NCBI GenBank assembly: GCA_002763895.1
Contig: NSLH01000018.1
Coordinates: 1 to 50,387, forward strand
From: [Chlorobium] sp. 445
GTDB taxonomy: Bacteria > Bacteroidota > Chlorobiia > Chlorobiales > Thermochlorobacteraceae
DNA length: 50,387 bases
Reading direction: 5' to 3'
The position numbers and the translations under genes are program-made. The notes beneath the pieces were generated by a model. The model was not told the DNA's origin and searched no databases. It was given only the letters and a program-made list of their open reading frames with translations. Below are positions 38,652-48,159 of the stretch, in pieces (the stretch's first letter is position 1; each line of letters begins with the position of its first letter).

Positions 38652-39878
38652 ATGCAAGTTATGCTTTTCGAGGATGATGCTGTCCTCAAATTCACGCCGC
38701 TACTTCATCTCAAACCGATTTACGAACTCACGCTGGGCATGCGCACCTTGCGTGAAAAGTTCGAAGTCGCACTGTCTTCTCTTCCACTCTCGCTGCACAT
38801 GCGTGCTGCACTTGCACCATACTGGCGTACAGTTTTGACAGACTATGCTATCAACACCTTTACCCAGAACGATGTGCTGTTTCTCAATGGGCGCGTGATT
38901 TGCGACAAACCCTTTGCGCAAAAGGTTCTAAGCGGTGCTTTTGAGTTTGGTAAAGCGTACTTCAATGGCGGACAGCTTATTGCTTTTCGCACAAATCCTC
39001 ACGAGCTTTTTGGTGATTCTCCACCTGAACTTATTGATGCTAAAATGATTGCCGAACGCTTTTCAAGCACGCAGGTTGATTGTCGCTACATTGCTTTTAT
39101 GTGGGATTTAGTACGCCTGCATCCAGAGGAATTTCGCCGTGAAGCGATGCAGTGCAAGGATTTTGGAAAAGTTGAAGGCACAGTGCATCCACGCGCTATT
39201 CTCGTCGATGAGTCGCGCATTTATGTGGGGCGTGGCGCGCAAGTTCGTGCAGGTGCAGTTTTAGATGCAACGGAAGGATACATTTATGTGGCTCCAAACG
39301 CTAAAATCTTCCCGAATGCAGTGCTCATGAATTATGTCATGATTGGTGAAAGTGCCACTGTCAAAATTGGCGCCAAGCTCTACGATTATGTCTATGTCGG
39401 TGCGTTTTCAAAAGTTGGCGGAGAAGTTGAAGGCAGTATCATAGAGCGCTATACAAATAAGCAACATGAAGGGTTTCTTGGGCACTCCTACATTTCCAGT
39501 TGGTGCAACTTGGGTGCTGATACCAACACCTCGGACCTCAAAAACAATTACAGCACCATTCGTATGAATGTTGGCGGCAAAGAGATTGATACGAAGATGC
39601 AATTTTTGGGTTTGATTATGGGTGAGCACTCAAAGTGTGGCATCAACACCATGTTCAATACGGGCACTGTGGTCGGCATGAGCTCGAACATTTTTGGTGC
39701 TGGGTTTCCACCCAAGACCATTGGTTCATTTCAATGGGGAGGCGCCGACGGCTTTGTTCGTTACGATTTAGATAAAGCGCTGGAAGTTGCACGCACTGTG
39801 ATGAAACGGCGCAATGTTACGCTTACACCTGACTATGAAACACTCTTTCGTGCTGCATACACAAAAGAATTCTGTTAG
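38652..39878 (+). CDS. Bacteroidota-type GlmU-family nucleotidyl/acetyltransferase
   Basis: 408 residues. The N-terminal part (VMLFEDDAVLKFTPLLHLKP, YELTLGMRTLREKFEVAL) matches the sugar-nucleotidyltransferase-like half of the alternative GlmU group (TIGR03991), and the C-terminal half is a left-handed beta-helix of hexapeptide repeats: ILVDESRIYVGRGAQVRAGA, APNAKIFPNAVLMNYVMIGE and CNLGADTNTSDLKNNYSTI with the acetyltransferase-type loop MGEHSKCGINTMFNTGTVVG. It probably makes UDP-GlcNAc from GlcN-1-P in one or two steps, in place of the classic GlmU. It converges on batA with 19 bases between. Confidence 0.85.
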   Translation: MQVMLFEDDAVLKFTPLLHLKPIYELTLGMRTLREKFEVALSSLPLSLHMRAALAPYWRTVLTDYAINTFTQNDVLFLNGRVICDKPFAQKVLSGAFEFGKAYFNGGQLIAFRTNPHELFGDSPPELIDAKMIAERFSSTQVDCRYIAFMWDLVRLHPEEFRREAMQCKDFGKVEGTVHPRAILVDESRIYVGRGAQVRAGAVLDATEGYIYVAPNAKIFPNAVLMNYVMIGESATVKIGAKLYDYVYVGAFSKVGGEVEGSIIERYTNKQHEGFLGHSYISSWCNLGADTNTSDLKNNYSTIRMNVGGKEIDTKMQFLGLIMGEHSKCGINTMFNTGTVVGMSSNIFGAGFPPKTIGSFQWGGADGFVRYDLDKALEVARTVMKRRNVTLTPDYETLFRAAYTKEFC

Positions 39879-39897
39879 CATGCGCTTTATCTTTCAA

Positions 39898-40926
39898 TTA
39901 TGGCACTTTGCGAAAGCGCGTGTGAGCCAGCAGCAGTTCAATTGCTAGAAAAATTAAGGCGGGTGCAAGAAATTGTGCAAACTCTTCTTTGTATTCTACA
40001 TAAGTTTCTACTTCGACTTTTGTTTTCTCGAGTGCATCAATTTCGTTGTAAATTTTCTTTAAGCTCTCGTAGTCTGTTGCGCGAAAGTATTTTCCACCCG
40101 TCAGTTCAGCAATGCGTGTGAGTGTTGCGTCATCGACATCGACCTTGACACGCATGTATCGTTTGCCGAAAAGTGGATCTTCAAAAGGATAGTTTGCGTA
40201 GCCTTGTGTGCCTGCACCTACCGTGTAAATCTTGATGCCTAAAGCTGCCGCAAGTTCTGCTGCTGTAATGGGCTCAATTTCTCCCGCGTTGTTTTGTCCA
40301 TCGGTGAGCAAAATAATCAGTTTGGTTTTAGCCTTAGAGTCACGCAACCGATTCGTTGCTGTCGCAATTGCCATACCGATTGCTGTGCCATCCTCGTCTA
40401 ACATTCCGGCTTTGAGTTTGGCAATGAACGACTTGAGCAGATTATAGTCGAGCGTCAGCGGACACTGCGTAAAACTTTGTCCAGCAAACACCACTAAGCC
40501 AATGCGATCGCTTATGCGATTGTTAATGAATTCAATAGCAACATCCTTAGCTGCTTCAATGCGATTTTTCGGCTCAAAGTCTTCGGCAAGCATGGAGCCT
40601 GAGAGATCAATGACTAAGATGATGTCAATTCCTTCGGCGTAGATGATTTGCTTTTGATTCTCTAGGCGCGGTCGCGCAAGTGCCACAATCAACAATGCCA
40701 GCGCCATTAAGCGCAGGAGCGTTAGGCTATGGCGAAAAGATTTGACTGAAAACATGCTTTTGTGTGCCTCTGCCACTTGACGCACATCTGAAAAAATCAG
40801 GGTCGCTACTTTTCCTGTTCTCTCTCGATGCCACTGCCAAAATGCAAGCAGCGGCAGAGTCAACAAAAGCCAAAACGCCTCTGGGTTTTGAAATGAAAAC
40901 TCTCTTTGAAAAAACATCTCAAACAT
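39898..40926 (-). CDS. batA: BatA-like membrane protein with von Willebrand factor A domain
   Basis: About 342 residues from ATG 40926 (MFEMFFQREFSFQNPEAFWL). Two N-terminal helices with the FSFQNPEAFWLLLTLPLLAF pattern and TLLRLMALALLIVALARPRL, then a vWA domain with the MIDAS motif VIDLSGSMLAEDF, LVVFAGQSFTQCPLTLDYNL, DGTAIGMAIATA and LLTDGQNNAGEI, and a C-terminal helix (LAPALIFLAIELLLAHTRF). The Bat (Bacteroides aerotolerance) family is linked to stress tolerance with MoxR chaperones. Its start overlaps the end of the BatD-like gene by eight bases. No BatB/BatC/BatE follows; the unit ends here. Confidence 0.9.
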   Translation of the reverse strand: MFEMFFQREFSFQNPEAFWLLLTLPLLAFWQWHRERTGKVATLIFSDVRQVAEAHKSMFSVKSFRHSLTLLRLMALALLIVALARPRLENQKQIIYAEGIDIILVIDLSGSMLAEDFEPKNRIEAAKDVAIEFINNRISDRIGLVVFAGQSFTQCPLTLDYNLLKSFIAKLKAGMLDEDGTAIGMAIATATNRLRDSKAKTKLIILLTDGQNNAGEIEPITAAELAAALGIKIYTVGAGTQGYANYPFEDPLFGKRYMRVKVDVDDATLTRIAELTGGKYFRATDYESLKKIYNEIDALEKTKVEVETYVEYKEEFAQFLAPALIFLAIELLLAHTRFRKVP

Positions 40927-41902
40927 GATTGCGCAGCGTTGGACGGTTTGATAAATCTGGGGTTTGGCTTGGTCGAGCAATCTCAATAATTTGAAATGCT
41001 ACACTTAAACTTTCTTTGGCTTCACTTACGGTCGGCTGAAACTTTGCAAATTTTACAAGATCGGCTTTCTCAAGCAGGCTCTTAACACGCTCAGCTTCTT
41101 CTTTCGGTCTCTTTGCTTGCAGTATCGCATCAATTTCTGATGTCGATTGCTCCATTGCTGGAAAGCCATAATGGCGCTCCAAAAATTCTCGTACTGCGTC
41201 GCTTATCGCACTGTAATAGATTTTGAAGTCGTTCTGAGAGTTTAGTGTGATCTCTTCAAGCCCTTTCAATTTTGCCAAGGCCACTTCGTACGGTGTCAGC
41301 GCTGGTGCTTGCACAGGTGCAGGCGCTCGAGTACGCCAATAGCGCACAAGGAAATAAATTCCTATTGCGAACGCAAGCAGCAGAGCGCCGCCTGTAAGAT
41401 ATACCCACAGCGGTATGGGCACACTGCGCACAGGTTTGATGTCTGCAATGTCTTTGCGCGCCGTATCTAATACAGATTTGACATACACGCTTTTCCTTTC
41501 TAACACGATGGAGTCTTGTTGCTGTGTTTCTTGATCAAGATACGCCACAGAAATTGCGGGCACGGTCTGCATGCCTGTATCGAAGACCGTGAGCGTGTAG
41601 CGGATTTTTTCGAGAATCAAATTTTCTCGTGCTTCTGCTGGCAGCATTTCTACTTGGCGAATTTCAAATGGAGAAAACACTGTGCTATCGGAGAGCTGCG
41701 GATAGTTCAGACGTATTGAGCTTTTCTTTAAGACATTGAGTGTGTAGAAAATGTTGTCGCCAATGGTGCAAGTGTCAGGCGCAATCGAGAGCGTTGTTAT
41801 CGGCTGCTGTGCATGGAGTGGTATGGCTATGGCAATGACACTCATTAGGCTAAGCACCAGTGCCGTTAGCGTTGCACTTTTGGTTTTATTGACGCAGTTC
41901 AC
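40919..41902 (-). CDS. BatD-like membrane protein
   Basis: About 327 residues. GTG 41902 was chosen because it opens a signal (NCVNKTKSATLTALVLSLMS to LHAQ) and overlaps the DUF58 stop by a few bases; a longer frame to 42028 would overlap that gene by 143 bases. The periplasmic N-terminal half has immunoglobulin-like strands (DTCTIGDNIFYTLNVLKKSS, EKIRYTLTVFDTGMQTVPAI), then a single helix (IPLWVYLTGGALLLAFAIGI), a Pro/Ala linker and a helical cytoplasmic end (SQNDFKIYYSAISDAVREFL, GFPAMEQSTSEIDA). This is the layout of DUF4381/BatD-type partners of vWA proteins in MoxR operons. Confidence 0.78.
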   Translation of the reverse strand: MNCVNKTKSATLTALVLSLMSVIAIAIPLHAQQPITTLSIAPDTCTIGDNIFYTLNVLKKSSIRLNYPQLSDSTVFSPFEIRQVEMLPAEARENLILEKIRYTLTVFDTGMQTVPAISVAYLDQETQQQDSIVLERKSVYVKSVLDTARKDIADIKPVRSVPIPLWVYLTGGALLLAFAIGIYFLVRYWRTRAPAPVQAPALTPYEVALAKLKGLEEITLNSQNDFKIYYSAISDAVREFLERHYGFPAMEQSTSEIDAILQAKRPKEEAERVKSLLEKADLVKFAKFQPTVSEAKESLSVAFQIIEIARPSQTPDLSNRPTLRNHV

Positions 41903-42770
41903 GCTGTCGGAAGAAGTTTGTGAGCGGTTTGATGTAGGACCTATCGGTTGAGACTTGCACCATATCGATTTGTAAGCGTTGTAATTGCGCTTTGCGATTA
42001 GCGTGTATCTGCAACATGCGACTCTCATAACTTTTTAGAAACGCTTCATCGAAGGTATCGACAAGATAACACTCGCCGGTTTCTGCATCTTCGAGTTCTA
42101 ACAGTCCGACCTGAGGCAGAGAAAATTCTCTTGGGTCAGTGATATGAATGACCACGAAATCGTGTTTTTTGTTAATGAGTTTCATTTTCTCGATATACTG
42201 CGAATCCATCAGGTCGCTGACGAGAAAGACAATTGCACGGCGCTTAAGTGCGCGTGTTGCAAAATCAAGTGCTGCGGCAATGTTCGTGGTTTTACCTTTG
42301 GGCTTGAAGAAGAAAATTTCGCGCAGGATTCGCAGCACGTGTGTTCTGCCTTTGCGCGGGGCGACAAACTTTTCGATACTATCGGTGAAGATAATCAAGC
42401 CCACTTTATCGTTGTTCTTGATTGCGCTGAAGGCAAATGTGGCACAAATTTCCGCAGCAAGGTCGCGCTTGGATTGATGGGCTGTGCTAAACATGCCTGA
42501 GCCCGACGCATCGAAGAGAATCATTAGCGTTTGCTCGCGCTCTTCTTCATAGACCTTGATAAAGACATCATCGCGCCGCGCCGAGACATTCCAATCGATT
42601 GCTCTGACATCATCGCCAAATTGATACTCGCGCACTTCCGCAAACTCCATCCCCTTGCCTTTGAAAGCTGAGTGATACTCACCGCTGAAGATGTTATTGA
42701 CAAGCCCGCGTGTACGAACTTCAAGCTCACGGACTTTTTTGAAAACTTCTTTCGGGAGTGTCTCTGGCAT
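41886..42770 (-). CDS. DUF58-domain vWA-like protein
   Basis: 294 residues, soluble. The DUF58 signature is EVRTRGLVNNIFSGEYHSAF, then FAEVREYQFGDDVRAIDWNV, SARRDDVFIKVYEEEREQTL, and the vWA-like core MILFDASGSGMFSTAHQSKR, VGLIIFTDSIEKFVAPRKGR and VFLVSDLMDSQYIEKMKL. Proteins of this type act with MoxR ATPases in an assembly or stress role. It starts two bases after the AP2-protein stop, with which it must be co-transcribed, and it overlaps the next gene downstream. Confidence 0.92.
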   Translation of the reverse strand: MPETLPKEVFKKVRELEVRTRGLVNNIFSGEYHSAFKGKGMEFAEVREYQFGDDVRAIDWNVSARRDDVFIKVYEEEREQTLMILFDASGSGMFSTAHQSKRDLAAEICATFAFSAIKNNDKVGLIIFTDSIEKFVAPRKGRTHVLRILREIFFFKPKGKTTNIAAALDFATRALKRRAIVFLVSDLMDSQYIEKMKLINKKHDFVVIHITDPREFSLPQVGLLELEDAETGECYLVDTFDEAFLKSYESRMLQIHANRKAQLQRLQIDMVQVSTDRSYIKPLTNFFRQRELRQ

Positions 42771-42772
42771 TC

Positions 42773-43408
42773 TTACCTCACTTTTTCTTTTTGTCTTTGC
42801 GCTTCTTTGCGTCTTTTTTTCTTCTTGCTTTTTGCTTTGCGTGTTTTTTTGTCGTCCTCGTTTTTGGCTATGATTACATCAGCAGGGGCATAGCGTGGCG
42901 CTGATTGTACACGCTCTACTTCAGGTTGTCGCCCCATGATTTTCGCCACCATGTTTTGGCGATACTCCACGGCTAAACGAAACGCTTCAGCTTCGCCATA
43001 CTTTGCAATGGAGAACGACTTTGTTTTCACCTTGTTCGGCTCCGGATTCCAACTTGCTGCGTAATAATGACGCGCTACGCCATTTTTGCCTTTGCTTGTG
43101 AGCCGATAGACCCCTACCACGCCCGTTGCCGTGTTGCGCGAACTGACGCTACGTGTTCTACGGCGCTGGCTTAGCGACTCAATGCCCAGCGTTTTGCCAA
43201 GTTGTTTGCGGTATTTGCGCGCAGCTTTGAGGGCTTTTTTTGCACCCCCATACACCCCATCGCTGAAGAGTTTGGTGTAGGTTGTGCCTTGATGGTGTAG
43301 TCGCATTAGCCAGCCGTGTGTATTGCGATGATCAACACGTGTAACTCCCGGCTCGGATTGAAGTTTTAAGAATTTTTCAGGCTGCTGTTTTTTTGCTTTT
43401 TTCGTCAC
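42773..43408 (-). CDS. Protein with two AP2-type DNA-binding domains
   Basis: 211 residues, basic. Residues 21-70 (GVTRVDHRNTHGWLMRLHHQ and YGGAKKALKAARKYRKQL) and 96-153 (GVVGVYRLTSKGKNGVARHY, KSFSIAKYGEAEAFRLAVEY) have the three-strand/helix look of AP2/ERF domains, known in plants, phage homing endonucleases and some bacterial proteins. The C-terminus (about 187-211) is a Lys/Arg-rich tail likely to bind nucleic acid. No nuclease motif is seen. It lies between moxR (24-base gap) and DUF58 (two-base gap) in one direction, so the operon encodes a probable DNA-binding protein. Confidence 0.75.
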   Translation of the reverse strand: MTKKAKKQQPEKFLKLQSEPGVTRVDHRNTHGWLMRLHHQGTTYTKLFSDGVYGGAKKALKAARKYRKQLGKTLGIESLSQRRRTRSVSSRNTATGVVGVYRLTSKGKNGVARHYYAASWNPEPNKVKTKSFSIAKYGEAEAFRLAVEYRQNMVAKIMGRQPEVERVQSAPRYAPADVIIAKNEDDKKTRKAKSKKKKRRKEAQRQKEKVR

Positions 43409-43432
43409 AGTAAAGGATGCAATTGTAGGTTG

Positions 43433-44431
43433 CTACGGCACAGGCACGGCGTTGAGCACTCGACGAATCACATCTTCAGGTTGCACTTCTTCCGCTTCAG
43501 CTTCATAGGTTAGAATGATTCGATGCCGCATAATGTCATAGGCGACGGTCTTGACATCTTCGGGAGTTGTATAACCACGCTGATTAAGAAAGGCATGTGC
43601 GCGCGCTGCAAGGTTGAGGTAAATCGTCGCACGCGGTGATGCGCCGTAGGCAATCAGCGCTTTGAGGTCTGCTAGCCCTACTTTTTCTGGCTCTCGAGTT
43701 GCAAACACAATATCTACAATGTACTGTTCTACTTTCGGGTCAATGTAGACTTCACCGACGACTTTTCTTGCGCGCAAAATCTCTTCTGGCGTTATGACTG
43801 GCTGAATCGGCTCGGGCGGCTCGGTGCGTGCCATGCGACGCATAATCTCTAATTCATCTTCGCGTGAAGGATAGCCCACTTTGAGTTTCATCATAAAGCG
43901 GTCAACTTGCGCTTCGGGCAAAGGGTATGTGCCTTCTTGCTCAACGGGGTTTTGTGTTGCCAGCACCAAAAATGGTGAATCGAGTTTGTAGGTTTCTTCG
44001 CCAATCGTTACCTGCTTTTCTTGCATGGCTTCTAGAAGTGCCGATTGCACTTTTGCAGGCGAACGGTTGATTTCATCGGCTAAAATCAGGTTCGCAAAAA
44101 TCGGTCCTTTCTTCGTATAGAACTTCATATCCTTTTGATTGTAGATCATCGTGCCAATGAGGTCTGCCGGTAGAAGATCGGGCGTAAACTGAATGCGTTG
44201 GAATTTCAAACTCAGTGCCTTTGCTAATGAACTGACTGTGAGTGTTTTGGCAAGTCCGGGCACACCCTCAAGCAAAATATGTCCATTGGTGAGCAGACCA
44301 ATTAGCAAGCGATTGATCACATAGTTTTGCCCAACGACAGCCTTAGAAATTTCAGCTCGCAGACGATTTACAAATTCAGATTCTTGCCTGATTTTAGCGT
44401 TGAGTTCTTCGATCGAAAGCGCTGTTGTCAT
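43433..44431 (-). CDS. MoxR-family AAA+ ATPase
   Basis: 332 residues. Walker A loop in LLEGVPGLAKTLTVSSLAKA, LLPADLIGTMIYNQKDMKF, Walker B LILADEINRSPAKVQSALLE, MQEKQVTIG, sensor-1 VLATQNPVEQEGTYPLPEA, and the lid with YGASPRATIYLNLAARAHAF and LNQRGYTTPEDVKTVAYDIM. MoxR ATPases act as chaperones that insert metals or assemble complexes, usually with vWA and DUF58 partners, here all present. It is the second gene of the unit, 37 bases after the small membrane protein gene. Confidence 0.95.
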   Translation of the reverse strand: MTTALSIEELNAKIRQESEFVNRLRAEISKAVVGQNYVINRLLIGLLTNGHILLEGVPGLAKTLTVSSLAKALSLKFQRIQFTPDLLPADLIGTMIYNQKDMKFYTKKGPIFANLILADEINRSPAKVQSALLEAMQEKQVTIGEETYKLDSPFLVLATQNPVEQEGTYPLPEAQVDRFMMKLKVGYPSREDELEIMRRMARTEPPEPIQPVITPEEILRARKVVGEVYIDPKVEQYIVDIVFATREPEKVGLADLKALIAYGASPRATIYLNLAARAHAFLNQRGYTTPEDVKTVAYDIMRHRIILTYEAEAEEVQPEDVIRRVLNAVPVP

Positions 44432-44468
44432 TTTTTCTGGATGAGTTGTTCAAAGTCGTGGTTTTTTC

Positions 44469-44747
44469 TCAAGATTTTTCTTGCTCCTCACTTTGCTTTT
44501 TCTTTGTATCCTCTTTTATCGTGTAGTTGTAGTATAGCCCCTCACCGCCAATGAAAGCGTAGAGGCAAATGACAACGCCAGCGATGGTGAGCAAGAACGA
44601 CAGCATCGGATGCACATGGTAAATCAAGTGAATTTGACCAATGCGTGGCAGAAAAAGAAAGACTAAACTTGCGCCAATCAGAAACAGAAACATTCGCGAA
44701 AAGCGCACCATTGAGTAGGTCTTCTTATCTTTGCGAGGCTTTTCCAT
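44469..44747 (-). CDS. Small two-helix membrane protein
   Basis: 92 residues: a basic cytoplasmic start (MEKPRKDKKTYSMVRFSRMF), two membrane helices (about 18-35 and 48-68, the second MLSFLLTIAGVVICLYAFIG) and a charged C-terminal tail (EDTKKKQSEEQEKS). No family is recognised. It heads the moxR unit and starts only 20 bases from the tsaD start on the other strand, so promoters overlap or lie inside the genes. Confidence 0.72.
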   Translation of the reverse strand: MEKPRKDKKTYSMVRFSRMFLFLIGASLVFLFLPRIGQIHLIYHVHPMLSFLLTIAGVVICLYAFIGGEGLYYNYTIKEDTKKKQSEEQEKS

Positions 44748-44767
44748 ACTGCTAAAATGTTTGTTTT

Positions 44768-45772
44768 ATGACCATTCTCGGACTTGAAACCAGTTGCGAT
44801 GAAACTTCCGCCGCTGTGCTCATCGATGGCAAAGTTGCTTCCAACATCATTAGTTCGCAACTTGCGCACCATGCCTTCGGTGGCGTTGTTCCCGAACTTG
44901 CGTCGCGAGAACATGAGCGGCTGATCATCACAGTTGTGCAGCAAGCCTTAGAAAAATCAAATATACAGAAGTCTCAGCTCGATTTCATAGCCGCAACGGC
45001 GGGACCAGGACTTATCGGCGCCTTGCTTGTCGGCTTGAATTTTGCGCAAGCCTTTGCCTTCGCGCTGCAAAAACCGTTTGTGCCCATCAATCACATTGAA
45101 GCACATATCTTTTCAACCTTCATTGAAGAGCCGTATCCATCGTTTCCCTTTCTCTCGCTCACAGTGTCGGGCGGACATACCCTGCTGGCAATCGTCCGTG
45201 AAGACTTAAGCTACACCATCATCGGACGCACCATCGACGATGCCGCCGGCGAAGCCTTCGACAAAACCGGCAAAATGCTCGGATTGCCTTATCCTGCTGG
45301 ACCCGAAATGGACAGACTTGCCAAACACGGCGACCCGAATTTTCACAAATTCCCGCAAGCCCTCACCAAAGGCTACGACGACAATTTCGATTTCAGTTTT
45401 TCAGGATTGAAAACATCAGTTCAAACGTATCTTGCAAATCAAACCGACAACTTTATTCAAACGCATCTTGCCGACATTTGTGCCTCGATTCAAGAAGCTA
45501 TTACATCCGTCTTGGTGTCAAAAACCATTCAAGCCGCGCAGAAATACGGCATAGAGACCATCAGCGTGGCGGGCGGCGTGAGTGCCAATTCTGAACTGCG
45601 CCGAAAATTCGAGCGCGCCTGTGCCGAAAAAGGACTTGCACTTCACATTCCAAAGCCGATTTATTCAACCGACAACGCCGCCATGATTGCCTCACTTGCA
45701 CATCTGAAACTTAAGCATGGCATTCAATTTACGCCTCACTACGCTACGCGCGCCTTCGCCACTTTGGCATGA
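44768..45772 (+). CDS. tsaD: tRNA N6-adenosine threonylcarbamoyltransferase TsaD
   Basis: 334 residues, the usual size. [20 protein letters not shown] starts it; the metal-binding [10 protein letters not shown] pair of His, the nucleotide loop [13 protein letters not shown], the substrate loop [35 protein letters not shown] and the C-terminal [15 protein letters not shown] and [10 protein letters not shown] are complete. With TsaB, TsaC and TsaE it forms t6A37 in tRNAs reading ANN codons, a nearly universal step. Divergent from the small membrane gene at 44747, with a 20-base gap. Confidence 0.97.
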   Translation: MTILGLETSCDETSAAVLIDGKVASNIISSQLAHHAFGGVVPELASREHERLIITVVQQALEKSNIQKSQLDFIAATAGPGLIGALLVGLNFAQAFAFALQKPFVPINHIEAHIFSTFIEEPYPSFPFLSLTVSGGHTLLAIVREDLSYTIIGRTIDDAAGEAFDKTGKMLGLPYPAGPEMDRLAKHGDPNFHKFPQALTKGYDDNFDFSFSGLKTSVQTYLANQTDNFIQTHLADICASIQEAITSVLVSKTIQAAQKYGIETISVAGGVSANSELRRKFERACAEKGLALHIPKPIYSTDNAAMIASLAHLKLKHGIQFTPHYATRAFATLA

Positions 45773-45888
45773 TGAACTGGCTTGATTGCACACGTTGAAT
45801 TTTGTTAAGCCTTAACATATTTTACCTCACAATCGGTCTAAGTATATTCGTATTCCTACACAACTCTAAGGTAAATCACAATAAGCGT

Positions 45889-47889
45889 ATGAAACCCGTC
45901 ATCTTTGCGCTGTTTCTTGGTTTCACACCGCTTGCTCTATGTGCTCAGCAAGTTCCGCTGATTGAGCGCGAAATCTTTTTTGATAACCCGGAAATCGTCG
46001 GTGGTCAAATCTCCCCTGATGCGCGCTGGATGACTTTCCGAAAGGTCTACAAAGGTGTGATGAACATCTGGATTAAAGCCCTTAATGATCCGTTCGAAAA
46101 AGCGCGCCCCATCACGGCTGACACGCTCAGACCAATTGTTAATTACTTCTGGACTTGGGACAGCAAATCTGTGCTGTATTTGCAAGATAAAGGCGGTAAC
46201 GAAAATTATCATGTCTATGCCGTCAATCCTTTTGCTGCAAATGGTCCCGATGGTGTTCCGCCAGCGCGTAACCTCACTCCCTATGAAAACACTCGTGCCA
46301 ACATTATCCGACTCTCCAGAAAAAATCCTAACAAACTTTGGGTAGGTCTTAACGACCGCGATCCATCGTGGCACGATCTTTACGAACTGAATGTTACCAC
46401 TGGCGCCCGCAAACTCATTTACCAAAACACAGATCGCCTCACCGGCTTTATTTTTGACTGGGATGAAAACTTACGCTTTGTCTTGCGCAATAGCAGCGAT
46501 GGCTCAACTGAATTCCTGCGTGTCGATGCAAAGGGACTGACCAAAATCTATGAAGTTAGCTCGCTTGAATCTGCTTATATCGTGTCTTTTACAAAAGACA
46601 ACAAATTGCCTTACATGGTAACTAACAAAGGGCGTAACTTCACTGAACTGGTTCTGTTTGATCCTTCAACGGGTAAAGAGACACTCGTCGACAAAGACCC
46701 TTTAGGTCGCGTAGATTTTGGTTCAGCTTATTTTGATGATCTAAGTCGCAAGCTGATTTACACCAAATACGAGGATGCGCGGGAGCGGATTTATTTCCGC
46801 AACAAAGCTTGGGAGGAAGAGTACAATTTCCTGCGCTCGCAGTTTCCCGGCAAGGAATTCTCCTACACTTCAATGGATAAAAAGCAACGATTTGCTCTGG
46901 TCAATGTGTACAGCGATACTGATCCCGGAGCAGTTTATCTCTTCGATCGCAAGAAGCGCAAACTGACTTTTCAGTACCGCCCACGTCCAAAGCTCGATCC
47001 TGAACTGCTCTCACCGATGGTGCCAATCGCCTACAAGTCGTCTGATGGACTAGAGATTCCCGCCTACCTGACACTGCCGAAAGGACAAGAGCCTAAGAAT
47101 TTACCTCTGCTTGTTATTCCCCACGGTGGTCCTTGGGCGCGAGATCGATGGGGATACAACGCTAATGCACAATTCTGGTCTAACCGTGGCTATGCTGTGC
47201 TGCAGATGAATTTCCGAGGTTCCACGGGCTATGGTCAGCAATTTCTCAATGCTGGCAATCGTCAATGGGGCGACTTGATGCAAGATGACATTACTTGGGG
47301 CGTCAAGTATCTTGTCGCACAAGGCATTGTCGACTCTAACCGTGTCGGTATACTTGGCGGCTCATACGGTGGCTATGCTACACTGGCTGGTGTTACTTTC
47401 ACGCCAGATTTGTATAGAGCGGCAGTTGCCATCGTGGCTCCCTCTAACCTTAACACTTTACTGGCGTCTGTTCCACCTTACTGGGAAGCCGCCCGCAGAA
47501 GTTTTCACCTGCGTATTGGTGATCCTACCACACCTGAAGGCAGAGCGCAGTTAGAACGTCAGTCGCCGCTCAATCATGTTGAGAAAATTAAAACCCCGCT
47601 CATGATTGTGCATGGCGCCAATGATCCACGCGTCAAAAAGTCTGAAGCCGATCAAATTGTTGCTGCTATGCGCAAAAAGGGCATCTCTGTTGAGTATCTC
47701 TGTGCACCTGACGAAGGGCATGGCTTTTTGCATCCTGTCAACAACATGGCATATCTGGCTGCCGCTGAAAAATTCCTTGCCACACACCTCGGCGGACGCT
47801 ATCAGGACAGCATGTCTTCAGACGTGGCACAGCGCCTGCGCAAAATCACTGTGGATGTCAGGACAGTTCTTAAAGATGCTGCAGAGTGA
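45889..47889 (+). CDS. Exported S9-family prolyl oligopeptidase-like peptidase
   Basis: About 666 residues from ATG 45889 (MKPVIFALFLGFTPLALCAQ is a signal peptide). The N-terminal half is a beta-propeller (EIVGGQISPDARWMTFRKVY, NYFWTWDSKSVLYLQDKGGN), and the C-terminal half an alpha/beta hydrolase with the oxyanion stretch LLVIPHGGPWARDRWGYNAN, YAVLQMNFRGSTGYGQQFLN, nucleophile GILGGSYGGYATLAG, Asp in HGANDPRVKKSEADQIV and His in CAPDEGHGFLHPVNNM. The triad is complete. Such dipeptidyl/oligopeptidases cut peptides in the periplasm. Gene alone, with about 270 bases after it that hold no feature I recognise. Confidence 0.93.
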   Translation: MKPVIFALFLGFTPLALCAQQVPLIEREIFFDNPEIVGGQISPDARWMTFRKVYKGVMNIWIKALNDPFEKARPITADTLRPIVNYFWTWDSKSVLYLQDKGGNENYHVYAVNPFAANGPDGVPPARNLTPYENTRANIIRLSRKNPNKLWVGLNDRDPSWHDLYELNVTTGARKLIYQNTDRLTGFIFDWDENLRFVLRNSSDGSTEFLRVDAKGLTKIYEVSSLESAYIVSFTKDNKLPYMVTNKGRNFTELVLFDPSTGKETLVDKDPLGRVDFGSAYFDDLSRKLIYTKYEDARERIYFRNKAWEEEYNFLRSQFPGKEFSYTSMDKKQRFALVNVYSDTDPGAVYLFDRKKRKLTFQYRPRPKLDPELLSPMVPIAYKSSDGLEIPAYLTLPKGQEPKNLPLLVIPHGGPWARDRWGYNANAQFWSNRGYAVLQMNFRGSTGYGQQFLNAGNRQWGDLMQDDITWGVKYLVAQGIVDSNRVGILGGSYGGYATLAGVTFTPDLYRAAVAIVAPSNLNTLLASVPPYWEAARRSFHLRIGDPTTPEGRAQLERQSPLNHVEKIKTPLMIVHGANDPRVKKSEADQIVAAMRKKGISVEYLCAPDEGHGFLHPVNNMAYLAAAEKFLATHLGGRYQDSMSSDVAQRLRKITVDVRTVLKDAAE

Positions 47890-48159
47890 CACTGATTTTC
47901 GTGTAGAAATATGACTATAGCGCGAAGCATGTGATATACCATTAAGATTGTTTTCGTTATAGCGTGCATTATCGCGCCGCACCTGCATCTTTGACTCATG
48001 CAACTTTTGGATTTTTCTCATCTCGGTGCTAACTTAAAGAATTGAGTAGATTGTTTTTTTATTCAGAGCCTCGATTTCAAGAATCCAAACTGGTACGCGC
48101 TTTGATGTGAGCGTGATTCGTCTGCTACTGCTAACGCCCACCCTAAAGTTATCAGTGCC

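Noticed and set aside
47890-48159. 270-base gap after the S9 peptidase with several short frames
   Set aside because: Only short antisense or shifted frames without motifs; no tRNA, hairpin terminator or repeat was recognised.
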